From the NCBI GenBank assembly GCA_047967505.1, contig CM106539.1: a stretch of DNA of 64,000 nt. One strand, 5' to 3'. Below are positions 1 through 12,174 of the stretch, in pieces; position 1 is the stretch's first letter, and each line of letters starts with the position of its first letter. The DNA is from Dipteris shenzhenensis (Eukaryota > Polypodiophyta > Polypodiopsida > Gleicheniales). The position numbers and the translations under genes are program-made. The notes under the pieces are model-generated. The model saw only the letters and a list, made by a program, of their open reading frames with translations, was not told where the DNA came from and ran no database searches.

Positions 1-97
1 GTGTAGAACACCCTAATCCTTTATGTCATCCGTATATATATGTGTTTGAGTATTGTACGTAACTGGGGTTAAGGTACATTGTCCCTTAACCCCCACA
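1..97 (-). repeat. 3' LTR (partial) of copia family A
   Basis: The segment matches the LTR at 1677-1846 and the one at 21,098-21,269 (shared stretch around GTACAATATTCAAACACATA on the minus strand). It is preceded, in minus orientation, by a polypurine tract (AAGTGGGAGGT) at about 98-108. The rest of the LTR lies outside the window. Confidence 0.75.
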
Positions 98-150
98 ACC
101 TCCCACTTAAAGGCCAATTTGCCTTTAAGGGAGAACAACCAATGGACATA

Positions 151-1600
151 CTATCCAATGCCCATCAATACACAACAATACTCAAACCGTTGGCTAGGTA
201 GACTCTTTGTCAGCATATTTACAGGGTTATCATTTGTATGAACCCTGTCAAGTTCTATGCACTTGTCCTCAAGTATCTCCCTGATAAAATGGTACCTGAC
301 CTCAATGTATTTGGTCTTTGCATGAAAGACCGGATTCTGTGCTAGCTGAATAGCACTCAAATAGCACTCATGGAATCACTATGCAATGTCGGTACACCTG
401 AATGAATCCCCAAATCTACCACTAGCCAATCAAGCCATATAGCCTCCTTGCAACCCTCTATGATTGCAACATACTCAGCCTCTGTGGTAGACAAAGAAAC
501 GCACTTCTATGCATAAGACATCCACGACTGCACCACCTGCAAAGGTGAACACATAACCAGAAGTGGATCTCCTGCTATCCATATGCCTGCATAGTCTGAA
601 TCTGTGTACCCAAGTACACATCTCTCTTTTGCCAAAGCAGATACACATCTCCTTGGTACCATTCATGTAGCTCATGATGCACTTAACTGCCTCCCAACGC
701 CTCTTTTCTCGATTAGCCATATACTGGCTAGCAACTCCCACTACAAATGCAATGTCCAATCTAGTACCTATCATAGCATACATAAGACTCCCAACCGATG
801 ATGAATAAGGAACCTTTGCCATCATGACTGTCTCCTCCGTTTCACATATGGAGGCAATGGAGTACTTACTACCTTCCCTCCCTTCATATTGAAACATTGT
901 ACCACTTTTGCAACATACTTCTTCTGTGAAAGCCAAAGGAGTTTCCTGACGTGAGGTCCCCCTTGATCCCACGTGTATCATAGAATTGCTGAAAGTCATA
1001 AGAGAGATACTCTCCACCATTGTCAAACCGTAGGCATTTAAGCATTCTCCCTAAATGATTTTCAACCAAAGCTAGCTATTTTTGAAATACGTGGAAACAT
1101 CACTCTTTTGAGCTATAGCATAAGCCCACACTTTCCTAGTTGCATCATCAATGAATATCACATAGTATTCAGCCCTGCCTAGTAACCGTGTAGGCATGCG
1201 ACCACATATGTCTGAATGCACCAAATCAAGCTTTACAAGCTCTTTTTCCACCCTTCTTTTATGGGCAAATTTAGTCTACTTTTCCCATAGAGACAATGCT
1301 CACAAAATTCAAAGTAAAAAAACTCAAATACAGTACATAATCCAAATGGCATAAGAGTTTCATTCCATTCTGGCTCATGTGCCCCAACTGGAAATGCCAC
1401 AAAGAAGTACTTAGCTGCTTGGTTATTGCAACAACATGATTAGACACTCATGATACATGTAAGGGATACAATGTCCCACACTTGGACCCCTTGCCAAAAC
1501 CATAGAGCCCTTCTGAATTTTCCAACTCTGAAAGCCAAAGGTGGTCAGAAAACCAGCATCATCTAGCTGACCCACTAAAATAAGACTTGGTCAGCTTATG
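151..1600 (-). pseudogene. copia pol relic: pre-integrase, integrase fragment, RNase H
   Basis: Minus-strand reading gives, from high to low coordinate, a pre-integrase motif (HFQLGHMSQNGMKLL-like, near 1350-1400), an integrase core piece with FDNGGEYLS (about 990-1050), then directly a reverse-transcriptase/RNase H tail with VGSLMYAM and EAVKCIM (475-950) and the pol C-terminus ending MLTKSLPSQRFEYC..MGIG (151-360). Several frameshifts and stops break the frame. The direct join of integrase to RNase H near 900-960 marks a large internal deletion. The intact paralogue of the tail is at 20,409-21,044 (+). Confidence 0.8.
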
Positions 1601-1660
1601 CACATGTCACATTTTTTAAAACAAATGCAAACCCATACTCGGGCTTAACTAGAACACCTG

Positions 1661-1673
1661 CGCTCTGATACCA
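1661..1673 (-). promoter_or_regulatory. Primer binding site (tRNA-iMet type)
   Basis: The minus strand reads TGGTATCAGAGCG just inside the 5' LTR. This is the classic plant copia primer site complementary to the 3' end of initiator methionine tRNA, and it fixes the orientation and the LTR boundary. Confidence 0.85.
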
Positions 1674-1676
1674 GTT

Positions 1677-1846
1677 TAGAGATCTCAGCAAATGGAAGCA
1701 GATGAGAGAGAGGGAGAGCCATAAGAGAGAGCAACACAAGTTCTGGTGGGTGCAGAACACCCTAATCTTCTATGTCATCCATATATATATGTGTTTGAAT
1801 ATTGTACATAACTGGGGTTAAGGTACATTGGACTTTAATCCCCATA
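1677..1846 (-). repeat. 5' LTR of copia family A
   Basis: About 170 bp, running on the minus strand from TATGGGGATTAAAG to ..GATCTCTA, three bases before the primer site. It is similar along its length to the LTR at 21,098-21,269. The first base is a T followed by A rather than the usual TG, probably a mutation. Confidence 0.7.
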
Positions 1847-4800
1847 GACCCATGGCAGATTATGTAGTGGCGGTCGTCTTGGTCTATTATAGAGTTGTCA
1901 TGATCTGTGGCAATGCTTAAGTGAGACTTGATTTTGGCAGTGAAAGCTGCTTGCATGGGTGATTGCCTGTCAGCTCATTTAGTGTGATGTGGACTTGGGT
2001 GTGCACTTTGGGACATCTTGGTTATCGTACCTCGTGCGATTTGTCTTCCTTGAACCTTATGTGTTTGTGCTAGCTTTTGTGTTTGGCTAGTATTTGTTCA
2101 TGGTGCTTGGGCCATGGGGGGATTTTGGAACATGGTCCAACCCACTTGTGTGGAGGGGACTTGATGGAAAGGGTAAAACTGGTCCTTGGCACTAAATGAC
2201 ATGGCATTGGGGTGTTGAAATAGTCCCATAAGCAAATGTGCAACTTGGATATATGGGCTGTCAGGAGTATTCCTCCTGGGATATCTTGGGAGACTTGGAG
2301 GAATTCATGGCTAAGAGGAAAGGGATTGGGCCCCCAACACTCAGTCATTTTGTGACAATTGGAAATCTTTGGTTGGCTGTGTGTACCTGGCCCTATAAAA
2401 AGAATGATCATCTAAGTGTTTCCTACAGCCCATATATCCTAGTATTAACCAACTACACATTTGTTTATGGGAATATTTCAAGCTTCCAATGCCACATTTT
2501 ATTTAGCACCAAGGGGCATTTTTAATGTTGCAATTTACATCGAGTCCACTCCACACAAGGGGATTGGCCCATATTCCAACACTTTCTATAGGAGTAGTCT
2601 CTGATTCGGCTAAATTTATCCATGTATTAGAATCAAGGAGTAGATTTAGCTTAGAAAAGTCTCTTGAACTCTACCCATGTCAAGCTAGCAAGCTAGCTTG
2701 TAGCCTTTCATGTTTGATCCTTGAGGGTGCCTAAAAAATTACTCATCGATTGTGCACCATCTATAATTGATCTTCCATGATTCCATGTAATGACACATGC
2801 CCAGTTTAACTCTTTTATATGGAGAGAGTGGTTCTCTCTAGGCATTTTTAAAATAAGAGCATGCCCCCAAATACTTGTGGAATTTCTTGTGGTATAACAA
2901 GAGAATATTAGCTAGCATATAAAGAATGGTATCCTTTTGAATGTTATTCCATGTGACCTACCATATTGCCAACTTAAGTTGAACTTTTGAAGGTTATTCC
3001 ATGGGAGTTTCCCTATTGCCAACTTAAGTTGACCTTGAAGGACAGTGTGGATAAGGCTACATAAGTAGTTTTAAACAAGGTTGGACATGATATTTGGACA
3101 TCTTCTAGTTTAATAACTTCCTAGATATCCAAATGATAGAGGCTATGTTTCATGTTTGAGCTTCCTCTAACCCTAACTTCAAATTGTTACATTCTGCAAT
3201 AGATTTAATTATATTAAGTGATGTATACCTCCTTGACTCGATTTGAAGTTGGTCCTAGAAGTTAGCATGTACTTCTTTTTCCTACCAAATAACAAAGGCA
3301 TGCTGAACCTTGCCACAAATGCTTTGGACAATGCTTAAGGGTAGTTTCCACAATATCTTTATCCTTTAGAAACAAAATAAGCTTGCAACTACTTGATTTA
3401 CACCTAATGAGCAATATAGGTGAAAACCTAACAAAACAGACATATCACTACCAATATTTTTTGTTTAAAAAATAAGAACATTTTAATCACGATATATGCA
3501 ATATTTATTTAGAGAAAGTAGCAATTACTCACAAAAAATTTGAGTCAAGTTAAAGAAGATTACTCATAAAAAATCTTACCCTTCAAGCATGCCAATACAA
3601 GATCTAAATGCTGAATTCCGGATGGTTTAGTTGTACTGAATGCACATAAATATTTCATAAAGCTATACTTGAAGCTAATTGATCATGAATACCTATTGTA
3701 CTCCTGGTGGATTCTACTCTCTCAGAGAGATTACATAAATGAATTACTTATCCCATTCTAGTGGATAATGATTTTGCATGGTTTACAAATCCATTTCGTT
3801 AGTTGATCCCAAAAACAACCATTCATCAAAAAAAGCTCGAAAACTCGCTAAAAACGCTTGGGAACCCGCCAGGGAAATGATTCAGTGAAGGGAAAGTTTT
3901 GAAGTTAGTATCAAAGGTAGGAAATGGGATGCAAAGGTCTATTGCTTTATTGCCACCGCACAACACCATTATGTAGTCATTTTTTTCGTCATTCACTCTA
4001 TAGGTTCTATTCCTCTACATCTTCTGCTAAACGGTACCGCTATTCTGTTCCTTTGCTCTTGTATTCGAGAGAGCTTGTTTTCATTGTCTAATATAATTCT
4101 ATCAACAATATGCTGTATAGAAGGCTCCCAACTTCAAATTGGAAAAAGGGATTATAAACTCCATTTTCTTAAAAAGGATCAAAACTCTTGTACAATAAAG
4201 AAATACGTGTTGCTTCCAATAGCAAGGGCATCAACTGGCTACTTTTTGTAGACAACCATTCTTTGCCATGTGATCAGAGTAGATGATCAGTTTAGGTAGA
4301 TTGTATGAATTTAAAAATCTTTAGAAGATCTTGACATAATTTTACAAACAATTGTACAAATTTATATATGTCAAACAATTGTAGGAAAGCATAGTAAAAC
4401 GCATCTAGCAGGCATTCCTACACATGGATTGGATATGTGAAGTGTATTCTATTTCTTAGTGTGTGCAGCCATCAAAAAGCTAAGATTTAAAGAGAGAATT
4501 GTAAAAGAAAAGAGTACCTAGCAAGAGATAGATTAGTTATCCTTCACATGTTAAATCAATGAGGTGGATCTCTTAGACTACCCATGAGGTAGTAAACCCT
4601 ACAATGATCATTGAATCTATAAATTATATGAATTCCATTGAAGCTCTCTTGTCCCCAAAGATCTACATTTAAGACATGCCCTCCAAATAATTCCATATCT
4701 TGTGCCCTTGAAAGTATTTGTAAAGGAAAATATTCTATGAGTACTGGAGAAATTCCAAAGAGACTAGGGGTTCAAGTGTCTATCCATATAGACCACCAAG

Positions 4801-5432
4801 TTGGAATTTTTAAAATAAAAATGGACAAGTGCAAGTCCTCAAGTGAAATATCTTTCCAAACTCATGAGGCTGTTAGGAAAAGCAAAAGGACCTACTACAC
4901 AAACATAGCATTTAAATTCTCACCCTAGCAAAATATCAGCTTTGTAAAATAAAGAAATTTTTATAATAAATCATATCCATAGGGTCCATTGGTGCATTGT
5001 GAAGTAAAAATATGTGCTTGTACATATATGTCATGATGCCCAAGCTTGTGCAATGCACGAGGGGATATTGATAGACTTCATGATGCCAATTACCTAATTA
5101 TCATGGGATCTAACTTAGTATAAAGTTGATACCCTTCCTAATTCACAAGACATCAAATAATGGACACCCACACCTAAAAAAAGAGTGCATCATAGCTTCA
5201 TCATGAAATAGTGATAATATAGTCTTAGCCATCATAACCCTAGGAAAAACCTCCTAACATGTATAAAGTAGAATAATGACCACTTGGCAAGCATCCCTCA
5301 TCAAAATACTAGTATGTTGTTGCTTTTCGTTATGTGTTCAAGGTCTCTACATCAAGAAATGGACAACCACTTCCCAAAAAAGGAATGCATCTATTCCAAG
5401 AGGAAGAAAAAATTTCTCATGAAACCAACGTA
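1847..5432. other. Intergenic DNA without recognisable genes
   Basis: AT-rich sequence. Open frames of 95-113 codons at 2070-2525 overlap on both strands and resemble nothing I recognise. A 96-codon frame at 4638-4928 is also unsupported. The only clear structure is the short tandem duplication at 2934-3033. Confidence 0.5.
2934..3033. repeat. Tandem duplication, two 50-bp units
   Basis: CTTTTGAAKGTTATTCCATG followed by ATATTGCCAACTTAAGTTGA-like sequence occurs twice in direct succession with a few substitutions. Confidence 0.75.
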
Positions 5433-5618
5433 TTATGTACCATTACAACCAAGAATAAAATCGATTGCATAAATTAATCCTTCTTGGATTAGTTGATCAA
5501 GCTTGGCTTGAACTTTCTTGGCATAATTTGGATTCATCTTGTATCTTTTTTGACAAATTGGCTTGGCATCTAGAGCCAACAAAATTTGATGTGGCATATG
5601 TCTAGTGGAACATCCCAT
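5433..5618 (-). pseudogene. Ty3/gypsy reverse transcriptase N-terminal fragment
   Basis: The minus strand encodes KPICQKRYKMNPNYAKKV followed by QAKLDQLIQEGLIYAI. This matches the conserved lead-in of gypsy reverse transcriptases, where a primed chain of Lys/Arg, MNP and a helix ending in ..GLI precedes the first catalytic block. The sequence diverges right after, so only about 45 residues are preserved. The next expected RT block appears about 1 kb away on the opposite strand (6484-6600), so the original ORF was broken by inversion or nested insertion. Confidence 0.55.
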
Positions 5619-5649
5619 AAATGAGCAAGCTCTAGAGGTTATAAAAGAT

Positions 5650-6106
5650 AATTATTTTTTTCCTCCTCTTTTGTAGCTTGTATTGCTTGTGTCCTCAACT
5701 AAACTAATTGAATTTCTTTCAATGTTGGAACTTGCTTTTGGATTGCTATGCTTTGAAGTAAATTCTCATATCCTTCACCAAGTCCGTTGAATAGTACTTG
5801 CACCATTTCTTCAAACTCCATAGTCTCTTGTAGACCTGCAAGTCCATAATTGATGTCTTTAACTCTAAAGTTACAAACATTCCACAAGTATCTTTTGATG
5901 TGTCCAAACATAACAGTTTGCAATTTGCTTATCAAATCATGGGCATATTTTTCCTTCTTATCCCATGCAAAATTGTGCTTCTGCAATACCTTGTGTTGAT
6001 GTTTTATCAATAGTAGTTGGTCTACATAATGTAACCTTAGCATTTTACCGCCATCGGTTATGATTAATAAAAAATTGTTTCCATTCCATATTTTCATGTA
6101 CCACAA
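5650..6106 (-). pseudogene. copia-type Gag fragment (UBN2 / retrotran_gag class)
   Basis: The minus-strand frame reads NFAWDKKEKYAHDLISKLQ, later FEEMVQVLFNGLGEGYENLL and QVPTLKEIQLV. This is the helical Gag layout of plant copia elements: a segment in which a linker is followed by .VLNGLP.SY... and a downstream ..PSL.E....L. After a TAG the frame continues with RTQAIQATKEEEK. No zinc knuckle or LTR is visible nearby, so this is an isolated scrap. Confidence 0.55.
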
Positions 6107-6153
6107 TCTGAGGTCTCTAGCTTTGCTAAAGCCTTGATATCAATTTTTCTTAT

Positions 6154-6219
6154 GGTTGACATGATTTCGGTATAAAATGACTGAGATACAAATCAAAGAG
6201 GTCAAAAAGTGATATTTTT
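6154..6219. repeat. Dispersed 62-66-bp repeat, copy 1
   Basis: GTTGACATGATTT.GGT..AAAATGA followed by GAGGTCAAAAAGTGATATTT. The same sequence recurs at 8701-8763, where it ends exactly at the left edge of the satellite array. Confidence 0.7.
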
Positions 6220-6483
6220 GAATAATGATATCCAAGAAGGTACCAAAAATCTCAAAATTTCTTGAGAATCACTTTTGACTATGAAAATTGTTAGTGAAGG
6301 CAGAACTCAATTCTATTCAAAGCTCCTTCTCTCTAGTCAAATGTGGCTTGCTGTGGGTTTTTTATAGTGAGCTTCTGCATCACCGTCCATTTTCATATTT
6401 GTGTCATTTATGTCATCCTATTGTTTGTTGCACTGGTCATGTCGTTGCATGCCATTTGTTGCCTACATTTGGTTGTTAGACCA

Positions 6484-6700
6484 ATTGGCGGCTATTTCCA
6501 ATCATGGTGGTCCCCAAGAAGAATGGAAAGCTCTAAAGATGTGTTGATTATAGGAAGCTCAATGGTTAAATAGTGCGGATCCATTTCCAATCAAATAGTG
6601 CTGGATCCATCAAGTTGCAAGATACAAGATAGTGCCAAATCAAGCTCAATGGTCTAATAGTGCCGGATCCATTTCCAATCAAGTTGCAAGATACAAGATG
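6484..6700 (+). pseudogene. Ty3/gypsy reverse transcriptase fragment with 87-bp duplication
   Basis: The plus strand reads LFPIMVVPKKNGKL, a stop, then RCVDYRKLNG, which is the universal gypsy RT block (P.VVVPKKNGK.R.CVDYR.LN). A shifted frame then gives ADPFPIK, also in its expected place. The segment from about 6555 (AAGCTCAATGG) through the DPFPI motif is repeated from 6642 with a period of 87 bp, so part of the RT block is present twice. Too short and broken to function. Confidence 0.65.
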
Positions 6701-6844
6701 TAGTCATTTATGTATAGTTATAGTGGGTACAATCAAATATAATTGGAATCCATACATCAACAAAAGACTATGGAGTGGGGTGCATATGCTTGCAAAGTTA
6801 TGACATTTGATCTACTTAACGTATCCTCAACAGTGTAGAAATTT

Positions 6845-7215
6845 ATGGTGGAAACTTTCCAAGATTACTTAACTAAGCTTATTGCTAATTTAACTTGATC
6901 ATTTGAATCAGTTTAAAAAGAATACAAGGCAACTAATTTTTGTAGGAGTAAACTTTGATGATGAGGTTTGAGCTCTCTTGATTTTGTGCTCATTGCTAGA
7001 AAGTTGGGATAGCTTCGTCATGGCTGTGAGTAGCTTTGATTCAAGGTCAAAAAATTTAGAGTTTGATGATGTTGCTGGTGCACAGGTGAAACATCAGATA
7101 ATGCTTTGAATCTTGAGAATAAGGGTAGGCAAAGGGAGAGAGGAAAGAGCCTATGACATCACGACAAGTCAAGAAGAAGTAGACCCAAATCCAAAGGGAG
7201 CTTGGAGTGTTGGCC
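6845..7215 (+). pseudogene. copia Gag fragment
   Basis: With small frame corrections the plus strand reads DHLNQFKKNTRQLIFVGVNF, DDEV, ALLILCSLLESWDSFVMAVS, then LEFDDVAG and a basic tail rich in Lys/Arg/Ser (GRQRERGK..). This matches plant copia Gag of the DUF4219/UBN2 type (DEVRALLLLCSLP.SWD..V.). The zinc knuckle expected just downstream is not readable. No LTR or primer site is linked to it. Confidence 0.65.
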
Positions 7216-8700
7216 CTTGCTATGCCTTCCTCATTGGGTTTACATTGTGTTGGATGGCTCTTACTCCCTACTGATGCCGCAGCTCCTCTTCTTTAGTAAC
7301 GTCACTTCACCTTGGCAGCCTCAGAGGTTTCGTTTCTTCTCTCGTTCATTTGAATCTTGTAGCACGAGCTTTATCATGAACATTCTTCTCATAGTGGTGA
7401 TCGGCTTTCCCTTTGCTGCAGTTTTTTGGACCTCATGACCCCTTCTTGCCTCATACTCTACCCCTTGGCCTCATTTGCATGTTTGCCGTATGCCAAGATC
7501 TACAAAACGTAGGAACTTTACGTAGGCTTATCTTTCGTTCACGACGGTCAATTTGAAGCTATCTAAGTAACTCCTTGTTGGCGGTTGCTCCAAGCTGCTC
7601 TTTCATAGCTTGCTCATTGCCACGGGTGTCTTCTACAATGCAGCAGCTTCACAGTTTCTTTTGCAAGAGTTGTTCTTGTAGCTTTTCGCACACCCTTTGG
7701 TGGACACGACTGTTCGAGCTGCTCACTGAATCCTTTTACACAATCTACTATGGTGTGTGGCCGCTGCTTCAGGTGGTAGGAGCTAATACAAAGCTCCCAT
7801 TCTTCTTTTACAAGTTTTTGCTGTGGCTCAAGCACTTATAAACATTCTTACTAGATTCGGTGCTTTCCTAAGCTCATGTACGACTTTGATTCGTTCATTA
7901 CGCCTCTCAAGTCTCCTTTCTTACGTTGCATGATTTTTTTCTACTAGTTGGTCGTAGTGATAGACATCCAAGCATGGTGTTCACTTTTACGATAGCCAGC
8001 CTAGCTTAACTACTCTCCGTGGAGTCCCGTCTTGACTGTTATGTGGTTTTGTAGTATTTCTTCATGGTCTCTTACGTTTTCTTTCACGGTTTGCAAGCTT
8101 GTGGACTTGGTTCACTAATTTGACATCTCTTAATTATTAGCATTGTTGGCTCAGAGTGAGCTTTTTAAAAAAAAATGGAAAGATGGCTCAGAGTGAGCTT
8201 GTGCACGTGACTTATCTCAACCTTCTTCTACCTCCTTTTACCCTCCTTCCTGGTTTTCTTCTCTGTTTGCACTTGTTGCCTGCTCCTATCTCTTCTTAGT
8301 TGGCCCTTTATCTCCCCTTTACTCTTCCGATTGCTTGAACGCAAGGTTTGATTTCTTTTATGTTGCTCGGTGCTAATTGTTGCATGCAATTTATTGATAT
8401 TTCATAGTCCCTCATATGGCTGCAAGTTGTATATTAATGCCTATGAATCTCACTATATACGCATGTCAAAAGCTTTTATTGATTTGCTTTCTCTTCATCA
8501 AGATCCTAGGTATTCATTTGCCTCATATAAAGTTGCAAACATATCTCACACCTTTTTTAATGTTTTCATTGTATTTAACTATCCAAGCACAATATCTTCT
8601 ACATTTTGCTTTCTTAAATGGTAATTGTATTTGTCCTTCCTATCCCATTTAAAGTGTGCATGTGAAATACATTGTGTCTATGAAATACATGTTTCTTGAA
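7216..8700. other. No recognisable gene
   Basis: Moderately GC-rich (7200-8300) then AT-rich sequence. Frames of up to 88 codons exist on both strands with no family resemblance. A short direct repeat GGCTCAGAGTGAGCTT occurs at about 8148 and 8185. Confidence 0.4.
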
Positions 8701-8763
8701 GTTGACATGATTTGGGTGTCAAATGATCTGTATACACACCCGAGGTCAAAAAGTGATATTTTG
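8701..8763. repeat. Dispersed 62-66-bp repeat, copy 2, at satellite border
   Basis: Same motif as 6154-6219 (GTTGACATGATTTGGGTGTC ... GAGGTCAAAAAGTGATATTT). The satellite monomer sequence starts immediately after it. Confidence 0.7.
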
Positions 8764-11148
8764 GGAATGCCACTTTGCATGTAAGTCAATTCCACCTAGT
8801 TAAAGGTATTTTCAAGGTATTGAGTCCATCTGATATGCTTTTCATTGTCGATCAAGCATAAAACACTGTTTTTGCCTTAATGTCATGCACAACCATATAA
8901 AAACACGGCCGCAAGTGTGTTATTCAAACAAGTACTTATCTGATGGGGGCTCCACTTTGCACGCAAGTCCGTTTTAACTACGTTGAGGTGCGTGCAAAGT
9001 ATTGTTACCATCGGATATGCTTTGGATGGTTGATCATGCATTATACACCATTTTTTCTCTAGTGATATGCACATCCGTAAAAAACATGCCCTTAGGTGTG
9101 TTATCTGACCAGGTACTTATCGGATGGGTGTCCCTCTTTGAGAACATTTCAATACCACCTAGGTTGAGGCGTACAAAAAGTGTTGTGCCCATCGGATATC
9201 CTTTGCATGGTTGATCGAGCATTAAATACTATTTTTGCTCTAGTGTCATGCACATCCGTTAAAAAACACGCTGCTAGGTATGTTATCAAGCACTTATGGT
9301 ATGGGAGTGCCACTTTGCATGTAAGTCAATTCCACTTAGTTGAAGTTGTGTGCAAAGTATTGTGCCCATCAAATATGCTTTGCATTGTCGATCAAGCATA
9401 AAACATCGTTTTTGCCTTAGTGTCATGCACAACCATGAAAAAACACAGTCCTAGGTGTGTTAATCAACCAAGTACTTATCGGATGGGGGCTCCACTTTGC
9501 ACACAAGTCTGTTTTAACTACGTTGAGGTGCATGCAAAGTATTGTCACCATAGGATATGCTTTGCATGGTCGATCACGCATTATACAGCGTTTTTTCCCT
9601 AGTGATATGCACATCCGTAAAAAAACACGCCCTTAGGTGTGTTATCTGACCAAGTACTTATCGGATGGGTGTGCCTCTTTGAGAACATTTTAATACCACC
9701 TAGGTTGCAGTGTAGGAAAAGTGTTGTGCCCATTGGATATCCTTTTCATGGTCGATCGAGCATTAAATACTATTTTTTCTCTAGTGTCATGCACATCCGT
9801 AAAAAAACACGTTGCTAGGTATATTATCCGATCAAGCACTTATGGGATGGGCGTGCCACTTTGCATGTAAGTCAATTCCACCTAGTTGAAGGTGTGTGCA
9901 AAGTATTGTGCCCATCGAATATGCTTTGCATTGTTGATCAATCATAAAACACCATATTTGCCTTAGTGTCAAGCACATTTGTAAAAAAACACGGTCCTAG
10001 GTGTGGTATCGGATCAAGTACTTATCTAACCGACACGCCACTTTTCATGCAACTCAATAACACCTAGGTTGAGGTGGGTGCAAAGTATTGTGCCCATTGG
10101 ATGTACTTTACATGATATATCACGTATTAAACTCCGTTTGTGCCTCAATGTCATGCACAACCATTAAAAAATACGCTTTTAGGTGTGTTATCCGACCAAC
10201 TGCTTATTAGATGGGTGTACCACTTTGCATGCAATGCAATACCACAATTGTTGAGACTCATACAAAGTATTGTGACCATTGGATATGCTTTGCATTGTCG
10301 AACAAGCATTAAACACTGTTTTGGCCTTAGTCTCATGCACAACCGTCAAAAAACGCAATCCTAGATGTGTTATTAGACTAAGTACTTATGGGATGGGCAC
10401 ACCACTTTGCATGTAAGTCAATAATACCTAGGTTGAGATGTGTGCAAAGTATTGTGATGATTGCATATGCGTTGCATTGTCGATTAAGCATAAATCAGCA
10501 TTTTTGCCTTAGTGTCATGGACAACAACCAATAAAAAACATGGTCCTAGGTGTGATATTCTAAAAAGTACTTGTCAGATGTGGGAGCCACTTTGCAAGAA
10601 AGTCAATTTCAATTAGGTTGATGTGTGTGCACAGTATTTTGTCTATCGGTTATGCTTTGCATGGGGGATCACACATTATACACCATTTTTCCCCTAGTGT
10701 TATACACATTCGTCAAAGAACACGCTCTTAATAAGTATATTAGCATACCAAGTACTTATTGAATGGGTGTTCCACTTTGCATGGAATACCATACCACTAC
10801 TTTTGAGGCACGTGCAAAGTATTATGCCCATCGGATATGCTTTACATGGTAGATTGAGTATTAAATACCGTTTTTGGACTTGGTGGAGACTTGGTGTCAT
10901 GTACAACCATCAAAAAACACGATCCTAGGTGTATTTTTCAAACAAGTACTTATTGGATGGGGATGCCACTTTGCACACAAGTCAATACTGCCTAGGTTGA
11001 GGAACGTGCAAAGTCTTGTGTCCATTGGATATGCTTTGCATAGTCGATCGCACATTATACACCATTTTGTTCCTAGTGTTATGCACAATCGTCATAAAAT
11101 ACGTTTGGAGGTGTGTTATCCGAACAAGTACTTATGGGATGGGCTTAT
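8764..11148 (+). repeat. Satellite array 1 (about 13 monomers of 182 bp)
   Basis: The landmark AAGTACTTA recurs at about 8931, 9112, 9289, 9471, 9653, 9835, 10,017, 10,199, 10,381, 10,566, 10,751, 10,945 and 11,127, a period of 182 bp with few indels. Between 8,880 and 9,990 three monomer types alternate (landmarks GGGGGCTCCACTTTGC, CCTCTTTGAGAACATT and GTGCCACTTTGCATGTAAG), giving a 546-bp higher-order unit. From about 10,000 to 11,148 the monomers are diverged and the order is lost. Many 60-70-codon frames occur here on both strands; they are by-products of the repeat. The array is the reverse complement of the one at 39,113-45,225. Confidence 0.95.
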
Positions 11149-12174
11149 TTCAAAGCCTGCATCTAAAAGAATTGTCGAAGAAGGCATGGCATGTTGTAGT
11201 ATGGAAACTCTAACATCCCATTGTGAATCATTTTTAAGTTGGCAATGCTCTGTGTTCCACAAAGTGTAGAAGATGCTAAGTTTATGATTCTATATCATAG
11301 CAAGTCGAAGAGGCCACATATCCTTAGAAGCATGACTATGATCCATCGGACATAAGAGGGACATTTCTTGATGGCACATTTCACTTTTTGTCTCATAAGG
11401 GATTGTGGATTCATGCTAGCTCTTCTGCTAATCAAGGCTAATGGCCCTTTTTCATCATTATTAGGTCAAACTAATCCTATTTAAAGTGGTTGACATTACC
11501 CTAATTATACTTAAGGTTCATTTAGTATTTGATAACTTTCGTTACATTACAGTTTTTTAGTATGGGGACTGAATGGTTGCACCTTGGTGGTATGGCACCC
11601 ATGAGAACTCAAAGCTAGTTATTGAAAGTTTTGGCCTAAGTTCCATGATTGGATCTTGAAAAAGAAAAATCATGTATTTCATCTCCCATTAAAAAAGAGA
11701 AACAAGTGAATCCTTGATTATAACTTTTCTAGCATTTCTAAATTAATTCACCATAGGCCAACAAACTATGGATTACAAAAACCTCTATCACAAGAGTCGA
11801 CGTAGCTATCTACATGATTTTATGTGGCCTTGAATGATTGTGCACCTGGGTGTGGATCCAAGGGTGAAGGATTGCGGATGGAGGTACGTTGCATGGGGAT
11901 CATAACGATGCAGGTTGGCCGATGGATGTTTTCTTCATGGGAACGTTCTCCAGACCAGTTACACTAGCGCGCGCACTCCATTTCTTCTTCGCTATTGCAA
12001 TCTCCCCATCACCTAGATCATCACCATGGAAGCTCATCCCGAGCCCTGCTCTCTGCTACCATCCCAAATCCATCGACATCGACGCATTTCCATCTATTCC
12101 TCCGGCTCTCCATCTCTTTTCTGCCTCTCCTGACGCCACAAATTTACACGAGCTGCATCTAGATTTTAGCAGCC
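11149..12174. other. Gap between satellite and host gene, including its 5' region
   Basis: No gene recognised. The last 250 bp become GC-richer and probably hold the promoter and 5' leader of the gene starting at 12,175. I could not identify a convincing TATA box. A 144-codon frame from 11,889 overlaps the leader and start in another frame and is rejected. Confidence 0.4.

Larger units (their letters stand above)
1..1846 (-). mobile_element. Internally deleted Ty1/copia retrotransposon, family A
   Basis: Read on the minus strand, this holds in order a short 5' LTR (about 1677-1846), a tRNA-iMet primer site, a degraded pre-integrase stretch, a piece of integrase core, the RNase H end of pol, a polypurine tract and the start of a 3' LTR cut off by the window edge. 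Gag, most of the integrase and nearly all of the reverse transcriptase are missing, so this is a non-autonomous deletion derivative. The order pre-integrase, integrase, RNase H is the copia order. A second copy of the same family lies at 20,390-21,269 on the plus strand. The LTR is short (about 170 bp) for copia. Confidence 0.85.

Noticed and set aside
7202-7841. Frames of 73-88 codons on both strands
   Set aside because: No homology, overlapping and of unremarkable length.
8764-11148. Regular repeats considered as a CRISPR-like array
   Set aside because: Period 182 bp with no unique spacers, eukaryotic context; it is a satellite.
8883-11269. Many 60-131-codon frames in array 1 on both strands
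   Set aside because: They recur with each satellite monomer, overlap on both strands and have no independent support.
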